The notes beneath the pieces are model-generated. The model had not been told where the DNA came from and did no database searches. It worked only from the letters and a program-made list of their open reading frames with translations. A stretch of DNA of 15,618 bases from Thermoplasmata archaeon (GTDB lineage: Archaea > Thermoplasmatota > E2 > UBA202 > DSCA01): contig VBQP01000008.1 of the NCBI GenBank assembly GCA_008297795.1, forward strand, positions 1 to 15,618, given 5' to 3'. Below, piece by piece: positions 7,181-12,582 of this stretch. The position numbers were made by a program, and so were the translations under genes. Positions within the stretch are counted from its first letter, which is position 1. Each line of letters starts with the position of its first letter.

Positions 7181-8158
7181 TCAATCTGCAAATATAATTT
7201 CCTCTCTCGTTTCAAGTTCCACCCGGGGCTCTTTTTTAGACCTGCTTGCTTTCCCCCTTATCATCTCGTCATATGCCTCCTCCCCGCCTGCCTTTTCTAT
7301 TATCTTTTTACCCATCTCTATCTGCTCAACGATACCTGCATTTATCTTGTCAAATGTGCCGGGAGCCAGTCTGTATGCAAGTTTGAGGAGGAAATCCATG
7401 CCGTAGGGGAAAGACTCCACATGCATTTCGGAACCAGGAACCGCAGACAGCCATACACCTATTGAATCCTCGCCGAATTTGGTAATCGGCATGGAAGTGG
7501 CTGCCTGCCTTTCAGGAGTGGGACCTACGTCCACAACATACCACTTCCCATCCACATATACCTCTCCCTCACCATGCAACATGAAATAACCCATGCTGCT
7601 GTACCATTTCTGGAGAAGGGGGTCAACCATGAATGTGCTGTTCCATTCGTCTGTAAGCGTTGGAGTGTAAAGTTTATATCTTGCCTTTATCCCTGCAGCC
7701 CTGCACAATGCAACAAATACAGATATCTCATGTATGCATGTTCCTGTACCTCTTCTCAGCGTATCCTCAACCCCATCCATGGGAAGCATCTCCAGCGTCA
7801 ACTTTCTTTTCGCAAAATTAAATGCAGCCTCTGCATATTCCCTATCGGATTTTTCAAATGCACCCAACTCGTTTGCCAGCGCTATCACCTCTGGCGCATG
7901 CGAATTGCAATATCTTGTTGGTCTGAGATATTTTTCATCTGACTTGCAGTATTTCATGCCTTCTTTGTATTCTGGCAGTTCATACCTTCGTGGCGGACGG
8001 ACATATTTCTTGCTCTCGCTGCCACCCCTCATCTTTTTAAATGTCCCGAGATTTGTTATCAGAACCCTCAATATTGACATCGTCCCCCTTATCATGGATC
8101 TTAGATAGGGGCCTCGTGGCAAATACTCCTTTTCTTTAATCTCTCTCAAACCTGTCAT
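7181..8158 (-). CDS. Transglutaminase-like domain protein, cytoplasmic
   Basis: 325 residues with no signal peptide or membrane span. The transglutaminase-like core shows the full triad in order: Cys141 in GTGTCIHEISVFVALCRAAG, His195 in YFMLHGEGEVYVDGKW, and Asp210 in WYVVDVGPTPE. Members of this superfamily include peptidases, amidases and crosslinking enzymes, so the reaction cannot be named. The N-terminal 100 residues are basic and carry pairs of Cys (YC-KS, RYC). The C-terminal 70 residues look helical and end in a charged stretch, EPRVELETREE. The ATG at 8158 has a TATA-like ATTATTTAATTC about 22 bases upstream. A second, extracellular transglutaminase-like protein lies about 3 kb away but is too different to be a recent duplicate. 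Confidence 0.85.
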   Translation of the reverse strand: MTGLREIKEKEYLPRGPYLRSMIRGTMSILRVLITNLGTFKKMRGGSESKKYVRPPRRYELPEYKEGMKYCKSDEKYLRPTRYCNSHAPEVIALANELGAFEKSDREYAEAAFNFAKRKLTLEMLPMDGVEDTLRRGTGTCIHEISVFVALCRAAGIKARYKLYTPTLTDEWNSTFMVDPLLQKWYSSMGYFMLHGEGEVYVDGKWYVVDVGPTPERQAATSMPITKFGEDSIGVWLSAVPGSEMHVESFPYGMDFLLKLAYRLAPGTFDKINAGIVEQIEMGKKIIEKAGGEEAYDEMIRGKASRSKKEPRVELETREEIIFAD

Positions 8159-8289
8159 CTGCTCACTCTTCCAGAATTAAATAATGTCTTTTCATGCCTG
8201 TGCATTTTAACCATTTTAGTATATTTACTTCCTGGTCTAATGCCAAGTATAATATAAAGGGGATTATAAATATTAGCATAAATTCAATG

Positions 8290-8493
8290 CTACTTCTCCT
8301 TGCTGTAAGTGTAATTTATCTCCCTTTCTATAGCCCTGTATAATTTTGCTCCCTGCTCTAGTATTTTTCTTTCCATAAGCACTGCAAGCGCCTCCTCCCC
8401 CAGGATTTTAATCAATTCCCTTATCTCATCAGGATGAGATTTTACATACTTAACAACATTTTCTATCGTTTCCTCATCTAACGTTATTTTCAT
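8290..8493 (-). CDS. Small helical protein of unknown function
   Basis: 67 residues, mostly helix-forming and rich in Glu, Lys and Ile (TIENVVKYVKSHPDEIRE, then IKILGEEALAVLMERKILEQG). I recognise no family. It is probably real: it has its own ATG with a TATA-like stretch (AAAATAATATAAGG) upstream on the minus strand and a G-rich GGGGG just before the ATG, and its codon use fits its neighbours. The size and charge pattern resemble small antitoxin or adaptor proteins, but no toxin partner is adjacent and I do not assign that role. The gene lies downstream, on the same strand, of the structured intergenic region, which could be part of a longer leader for it. Confidence 0.62.
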   Translation of the reverse strand: MKITLDEETIENVVKYVKSHPDEIRELIKILGEEALAVLMERKILEQGAKLYRAIEREINYTYSKEK

Positions 8494-8542
8494 TTCAATC
8501 CCCCATAATATAACACAAATCCCTTATATTATTTTTACCAAA

Positions 8543-8651
8543 GGGGGGAGAAGGAGGGGGAGGAAAAATGTCCCTCCTTCCTGAAAGTCGCTGCAACTCA
8601 AGCAGCCCATATGTGCCCGCATCAGGGCGCTTTATAGACACATGGGCATGC
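8543..8651 (-). ncRNA. Possible structured RNA in the 8494-8789 gene-free stretch
   Basis: This is the only gene-free stretch of about 300 bases, and it holds three consecutive hairpins. (1) GCA/GCCCA/TGTG at 8602-8615 pairs with CACA/TGGGC/TGC at 8639-8651, with small bulges and an inner GCCC-GGGC hairpin at 8615-8628. (2) GCTGC 8590-8594 pairs with GCAGC 8602-8606. (3) GAAGGAGGG 8550-8558 pairs perfectly with CCCTCCTTC 8572-8580. The minus strand is favoured because a TATA-like TTTTTATATTTG at 8670-8680 would start transcription near 8650, at the foot of hairpin 1. Hairpins 1 and 2 share bases and exclude each other. It could be a small RNA or a structured leader of the 67-residue gene. I see no tRNA, RNase P, SRP or clear C/D features. 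A + strand transcript is also possible. Confidence 0.35.
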
Positions 8652-8669
8652 CGATTGGACCCTGCTATC

Positions 8670-8680
8670 AAATATAAAAA
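8670..8680 (-). promoter_or_regulatory. TATA-like box ahead of the structured region
   Basis: Minus-strand TTTTTATATTTG is centred about 25 bases before 8650, where the outer stem of the candidate RNA begins. A second minus-strand candidate, TATTTATATACC, lies at 8689-8700. No protein-coding start lies at the right distance on the minus strand, so these boxes, if used, would serve the RNA. Confidence 0.3.
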
Positions 8681-8760
8681 GCCCTTGAGGTATATAAATA
8701 AAAAGAGGGGGGTTGTCTTGATTTAAAAACCTTTCTGTATATTTTGAATGACATGATAAT

Positions 8761-8770
8761 CTATTTATAA
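8761..8770 (+). promoter_or_regulatory. TATA box for the HAD phosphatase gene
   Basis: CTATTTATAA is centred about 25 bases before the ATG at 8790, with no Shine-Dalgarno between, fitting a leaderless transcript. Confidence 0.5.
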
Positions 8771-8789
8771 TGGGCGAATTTAGCCTTCC

Positions 8790-9410
8790 ATGAACCTGCT
8801 GATATTTGACTATGACGGAGTTATTGTCGACTCGCTCAAAATTTTCATGGAAAATTTTATTCTTGCATGTAAGAAGGAGGGAGTGAATGAAATTGCAAAC
8901 AAAAGAGATTTTTTGGAACTGTTCGAGGGAAATATGTATGATAGCATGGCAAGAAAGGGTATGTCCAGAGAGAAAATACTTCATATTGTATATGCAATGA
9001 GAGACGCCATAATAAAAAATCAGGATAATATCAATCTATTCGACGGAGTTGCAGAAGCCATAAAAGAGCTTTCTGTGAATAATAAACTGGCTGTTGTCAC
9101 CTCTAATGAAACTGCAATTGTTAAAAAATTTCTGAAGGATAGAAACATCGATTATTTCGAAGAAATCATCGGATCGGACAAGGAAGCGAGCAAAGTTAAA
9201 AAAATCAAGTGGCTGAAAGAAGAATTTCCCGGGCATGATTATTACTTCATCGGGGACACGGTTGGCGACATTATAGAAGGAAGGATGGCAGGCGCAAAAA
9301 CAGTGGCTGTGACATGGGGCTGGCATAGCGAGAGTAAATTGATGGAAGCATCTCCAGACTATATTTTCCGTTCTCCCAAAGAATTGAGAGATGCCTTTAT
9401 CACACGATAA
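8790..9410 (+). CDS. HAD-superfamily phosphatase, phosphoglycolate phosphatase-like
   Basis: 206 residues. All four HAD motifs are visible: motif I DYDGVIVDS with nucleophile Asp7 and Asp9, motif II VVTSN at 102-106, motif III Lys135 in SKVKK, and motif IV GDTVGD at 155-160. A helical cap lies between motifs I and II (about 15-85), the C1 cap of the Gph/beta-phosphoglucomutase type. These enzymes hydrolyse small phosphate esters in the cytoplasm; phosphoglycolate is one possible substrate, but sequence cannot fix it. The start is set by a TATA box about 25 bases upstream and by motif I lying close to the N-terminus. Its TAA at 9408-9410 is followed directly by the stop of the convergent gene. 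Confidence 0.88.
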   Translation: MNLLIFDYDGVIVDSLKIFMENFILACKKEGVNEIANKRDFLELFEGNMYDSMARKGMSREKILHIVYAMRDAIIKNQDNINLFDGVAEAIKELSVNNKLAVVTSNETAIVKKFLKDRNIDYFEEIIGSDKEASKVKKIKWLKEEFPGHDYYFIGDTVGDIIEGRMAGAKTVAVTWGWHSESKLMEASPDYIFRSPKELRDAFITR

Positions 9411-10517
9411 TTAGAAAGGCAAAAACAAAAATTTCAGAAGTTTGGTATGCTTCCTCACTATTTCCTTTGCCAGCCTGGAAGGATAATCAATATCGCCATA
9501 ATCATTTATTGTTTTAATGATATTGGCATCTATTGAATCAAAAATGGCATCAATTTTTTTGTCTTCTGCCTTCAAAAAGAGTTTTCTAAAAAACATGCTT
9601 TTCTTTAGTTCTTTCCCGAATTCAGCCATATATTCTCTTCTATAACTGCAATTTCCCCCATCCATGAACTCCTGAATGGATGATGCCAGAACTTTTGCCC
9701 CCACCAATCCAGGATAAATCCCCCCTCCAGATGTCGCCTTTACCTGCCCGGCTGCATCTCCGACAAGAAAGATATTTCCTTCGGACAATTTTCCCCGCAT
9801 ACCAAGAGGTATGACGCCTGCATTTTTTCCTCCTTCTTTGACATCCAGCATCTTCAGGAATTTTCTGAAATATTCTTTCAGATTATGCCCTTCCCCCACA
9901 CCGAGACCTATTCTTGCCCTCCTTCCTTCAGGAATTATCCACGCAAAAAATCCGGGTGCTATGTCTTTCCCCAGAAAAATATCCACAAATTCATCTTCAG
10001 TGTCGTAAGGCACGACTGTCTGCATTGCATATACATATTCTCTCACTCCAGGAAAATCGAAACATTCTGCAACTCTGCTTCTTGCGCCGTCTGCGCCCAC
10101 AAGACATCTGCACTCAATGCTATCTTTTCCTGAAATAACAATTTTTCCATCTTTTTTGTTTGCATCTGAAAACTTCCGTTTGAAAAGATATTCTGCACCC
10201 TCTGAAATCGCCATCTCAGCCATCTCTTTGTCAAACATTTCCCTGTCAATCACAAAAGCATGCGTTCTGTCTCCGCCTATCTTTATTTCCCCACCGCCGG
10301 GAGAATGAACATATGCTCCTCTTATTTTGTTCATTATCACATCTTTGATGCCAGCAATCTCAAGAACTCTTCCAGTAACAAGACCTGCACAACTTACAGG
10401 AATGCCTATCTCTGAATGCTCTTCCATGACTGCAACTCTGTAGCCTGCGCCTGACAGACGGCGGGCTGTTGCACTGCCTGTGGGACCGCCTCCGACTATG
10501 AGAACATCGTATTTCAT
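9411..10517 (-). CDS. Geranylgeranyl reductase-family FAD protein
   Basis: 368 residues. The N-terminal Rossmann motif GGGPTGSATARRL (9-21) binds FAD ADP, followed by EEHSEIGIPVSCAGLVTGR at 32-50 with Cys43, VGADGARSRVA at 140-150, and the second FAD motif FLVGDAAGQVKATSGGGIYPG at 250-270. This is the pattern of archaeal geranylgeranyl reductases, which saturate the isoprenoid chains of membrane lipids (digeranylgeranylglycerophospholipid reductase). A GGGP synthase gene for the same pathway lies about 1.3 kb further on, also on the minus strand, supporting a lipid role. Many archaea carry several paralogues, so the exact substrate is uncertain. The 49-base spacer upstream holds divergent promoters for this gene and the next operon. 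Confidence 0.85.
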   Translation of the reverse strand: MKYDVLIVGGGPTGSATARRLSGAGYRVAVMEEHSEIGIPVSCAGLVTGRVLEIAGIKDVIMNKIRGAYVHSPGGGEIKIGGDRTHAFVIDREMFDKEMAEMAISEGAEYLFKRKFSDANKKDGKIVISGKDSIECRCLVGADGARSRVAECFDFPGVREYVYAMQTVVPYDTEDEFVDIFLGKDIAPGFFAWIIPEGRRARIGLGVGEGHNLKEYFRKFLKMLDVKEGGKNAGVIPLGMRGKLSEGNIFLVGDAAGQVKATSGGGIYPGLVGAKVLASSIQEFMDGGNCSYRREYMAEFGKELKKSMFFRKLFLKAEDKKIDAIFDSIDANIIKTINDYGDIDYPSRLAKEIVRKHTKLLKFLFLPF

Positions 10518-10566
10518 AATATCGCATCAAGTTTAAGTATTCAATCGCCATTTGTATATTAAATTT

Positions 10567-10836
10567 ATGAAAGATGAAAGTGATGAAATGATCGGCATTG
10601 CCAAAAGGAAAGACCCGCTGTCTTTGCTATCCAGATTCGTAGCGGATAAGGAAGGCAACCGCATAGGCGAGAGCATATCGCTGTACAACGACCTTCTAAT
10701 AATAAAGAAGGACGGCGATTACTATGCGATTCCCCTCAAGCATGTCGAACTCAAAAACGAAGAGATTCATCTCAAGGGCATTGTCCAGTGGGAAAAGGCA
10801 AAAGAGCTGGCAGAGGAGTGGAAAAAAAATGCATAA
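10567..10836 (+). CDS. Small archaeal beta-barrel protein (DUF5749-like)
   Basis: 89 residues from the ATG at 10567. Strand-rich segments (NRIGESISLYNDLLIIKKDG, DYYAIPLKHVELKNEEIHLKG) suggest a small beta-barrel, PRC-barrel-like in outline, followed by a helical tail (WEKAKELAEEWKKNA). It resembles an archaea-only group that I recall as DUF5749; the assignment is from memory. Starts are ambiguous: a TTG at 10552 is in frame, and an ATG at 10588 follows a GTGAT stretch and a TATATTAAATTT box by about 28 bases. It is the first gene of an operon and its last 8 bases overlap the start of pth2, so it is probably co-translated with it. Its role is unknown; the neighbours suggest translation or RNA quality control. 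Confidence 0.75.
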   Translation: MKDESDEMIGIAKRKDPLSLLSRFVADKEGNRIGESISLYNDLLIIKKDGDYYAIPLKHVELKNEEIHLKGIVQWEKAKELAEEWKKNA

Positions 10837-11173
10837 GATGGCAATAATTGTCAATGACATCCCGATGTCTGCTGGCAAGATGGCTGCCCAGGTTGCCCAT
10901 GCAGCAGTAGAATGCACCCTGAAAACCCAAAAAAAGAATCCCTCCCTGCTTAAAAAATGGCTCGATGAGGGGCAGAAGAAAGTCGTTCTCAAGGCATATA
11001 TCGATGACATCGAATCTCTGAAAAAAAAGGCAGATTCGATGGGATTGTGCACATCTCTTATTCATGATGCAGGGCTGACCGAACTCGAACCTGGCACTCC
11101 AACAGCACTTGCAATAGGTCCTGCAGAGGAAAGTAAAATAGACAAAATTACCGGACAACTCCCCCTGAAATGA
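10829..11173 (+). CDS. pth2: Peptidyl-tRNA hydrolase, Pth2 type
   Basis: 114 residues, normal for archaeal Pth2. It releases tRNA from stalled peptidyl-tRNA in the cytoplasm. The signature AGKMAAQVAHAAVE (15-28) carries the catalytic Lys17, and the C-terminal motif DAGLTELEPGTPTALAIGP (80-98) is the conserved Pth2 active-site strand. The ATG at 10829 has GAGGAG ending 10 bases upstream, inside the preceding gene; the next ATG at 10838 is 19 bases from it, which is less suitable. The gene overlaps the preceding one by 8 bases and the following one by 4 (ATGA), showing a translationally coupled three-gene operon. Confidence 0.95.
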   Translation: MHKMAIIVNDIPMSAGKMAAQVAHAAVECTLKTQKKNPSLLKKWLDEGQKKVVLKAYIDDIESLKKKADSMGLCTSLIHDAGLTELEPGTPTALAIGPAEESKIDKITGQLPLK

Positions 11174-11727
11174 AGAAGAAAGTACATATTCTGGGTATAG
11201 ACGACATGCCCTTCTCTTTTGGCGACAAGAAAGTGGATATTGTGGGCGTAATAATGCGCGGAAATTCTTACATAGAAGGAGTGCTCAGAACAACAATTGA
11301 AGTAGATGGGAGAGATGCCACTTCAGCCCTCGCAGAACTGATAAACGGAACACGCCACAGGGAGCAACTCAGGGTCGCAATGGTTGACGGTGCAGCCCTC
11401 GGAGGATTCAATGTCGTAGACGGAGAGGAAATTTATGGAGAAACGGGACTGCCCATAATAACAGTTACAAAGGAGAAGCCAGATGAAAAAAAAATGATAG
11501 GTGCACTCAAAAAGCATTTTGATGACTGGGAAGAAAGATGGAAAATAATAAGCAAAGGGGAGATGAAAAAACTGGAACTGGAATATCCCCTGTATATAAA
11601 ATGCTGGGGGATTTCATTTGAGGATGCAAAGAACGTGATAAAATTCAGCACAATCAGAGGCGCAATACCCGAGCCGCTAAGGGTAGCACACCTGATTGCA
11701 TCAGGAATGAAAAAAGGCGAGTCATAA
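11170..11727 (+). CDS. DUF99 family protein
   Basis: 185 residues, matching the archaeal DUF99 family: HILGIDDMPFSFGDKKVDIVG at the N-terminus, a central VAMVDGAALGGFNVVD stretch, a GLPIITVTKEKPDE segment, and a C-terminal TIRGAIPEPLRVAHLIASG. The family is related in fold to endonuclease V and the RNase H-like nucleases, and the Asp residues near 10-11 and in MVDG are candidates for metal ligands; its activity is not established to my knowledge. The ATG overlaps the pth2 stop as ATGA, so the two are translated together, which hints at an RNA- or nucleic acid-related job. Confidence 0.88.
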   Translation: MKKKVHILGIDDMPFSFGDKKVDIVGVIMRGNSYIEGVLRTTIEVDGRDATSALAELINGTRHREQLRVAMVDGAALGGFNVVDGEEIYGETGLPIITVTKEKPDEKKMIGALKKHFDDWEERWKIISKGEMKKLELEYPLYIKCWGISFEDAKNVIKFSTIRGAIPEPLRVAHLIASGMKKGES

Positions 11728-11742
11728 AAAGTAAAAATTTCA
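11725..11742 (-). terminator. T-rich terminator after the GGGP synthase gene
   Basis: Downstream of the GGGP synthase stop (minus strand) runs GAAATTTTTACTTTTTA, two T-tracts of the sort that end archaeal transcripts. It overlaps the stop of the convergent DUF99 gene. A short palindrome, CATAATTTTATG at 11751-11762, lies between the two genes. No strong hairpin is present. Confidence 0.35.
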
Positions 11743-11772
11743 GGACATGCATAATTTTATGATTTGCGGCAC

Positions 11773-12510
11773 TTAACCCTCTCTCTTTATTTCTCCTATT
11801 ATTTCTTCGACAACCCCTATGTTTTCCTCTACGGCAGTTCCCGTAACAATTATATCTGCTCCTGCCTCCACTTTTCTCCTGGCTGTTTCCCCGTCCCTTA
11901 TCCCGCCCCCTATTATCAGAGGGATGGATATGTTTTTCCTGACTTCCCTTACCATTTCATCGCTTATGGGTTTGTATGGATTGGAGCCTGCGTCCATATA
12001 AAGGCAGTGCATGCCTGTGTATTCGGTATAAAGGGCATATTTAACGGCTTTTTCCATATCGTCCGAATCGATTCTGTCAAGATTGGTCTTCATCTCAACT
12101 GTTGTCGGCGTCGGAGACGTGCTGATAACGAGATAGCCTGTTGGAATGGGCTTTATCCCCAGTTTTTTAACCACAAGAGCGCCTTCAAGTTGCTCCCCGA
12201 ATTTGTGTTTGTAATCTTTTGAATTCAGAAGACTCATGAAAAATATGTAATCTGCATTTTCCACAAGAAACTCTTTTGAGTTGGGAAACAATATTACGGG
12301 GACATCTGTTTTTTTCTTTATCTCTGAAACTGTTTTATAAACCATTTCTCTTGATGAAACTGTTGTCCCCCCAACCATTATGGCGTTGGTGCCATAATCT
12401 GAACATTTTTTTGCTTTCTCTCCAGCCTCTGAAGGCGGCTGCTTGTCAGGGTCAATCAGAGAAAAATGGAGTTTTCCATATCTATCCAACCATTCATTTA
12501 TGATGCTCAT
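11773..12510 (-). CDS. Geranylgeranylglyceryl phosphate synthase
   Basis: 245 residues with a TIM-barrel pattern. The enzyme joins geranylgeranyl diphosphate to sn-glycerol-1-phosphate, the first committed step of archaeal membrane lipid synthesis. Landmarks are FSLIDPDK (16-23) with the metal-binding Asp, IMVGGTT (44-50), VILFPNS (72-78), GYLVISTSPTPTT (125-137), YTGMHCLYMDAGSNPY (164-179), and the phosphate-binding IIGGGIRDGETA (199-210) plus VTGTAVEE (222-229). Length and motifs fit the group II enzymes of Euryarchaeota. The ATG has GAGAGG a few bases upstream and a TATA-like ACTTTTAAAAAG about 36 bases upstream, giving a short leader. A lipid-saturating reductase is encoded nearby on the same strand. 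Confidence 0.95.
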   Translation of the reverse strand: MSIINEWLDRYGKLHFSLIDPDKQPPSEAGEKAKKCSDYGTNAIMVGGTTVSSREMVYKTVSEIKKKTDVPVILFPNSKEFLVENADYIFFMSLLNSKDYKHKFGEQLEGALVVKKLGIKPIPTGYLVISTSPTPTTVEMKTNLDRIDSDDMEKAVKYALYTEYTGMHCLYMDAGSNPYKPISDEMVREVRKNISIPLIIGGGIRDGETARRKVEAGADIIVTGTAVEENIGVVEEIIGEIKREG

Positions 12511-12540
12511 CTTCCCTCTCTATTCATGCAAATAAGCCAT

Positions 12541-12552
12541 CTTTTTAAAAGT
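12541..12552 (-). promoter_or_regulatory. TATA box for the GGGP synthase gene
   Basis: Minus-strand ACTTTTAAAAAG is centred about 36 bases before the ATG at 12510, so transcription would start about 11 bases before it. The short leader contains GAGAGG as a ribosome binding site. It lies in the 72-base gap after polB. Confidence 0.4.
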
Positions 12553-12582
12553 TTCTATTTTGCTTCCAGAAATTGAATGATT

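Noticed and set aside
8494..8789. tRNA, SRP RNA or RNase P RNA in the gene-free stretch
   Set aside because: No T-loop GTTCGA-like sequence, acceptor stem, or conserved RNase P or SRP motifs were found on either strand.
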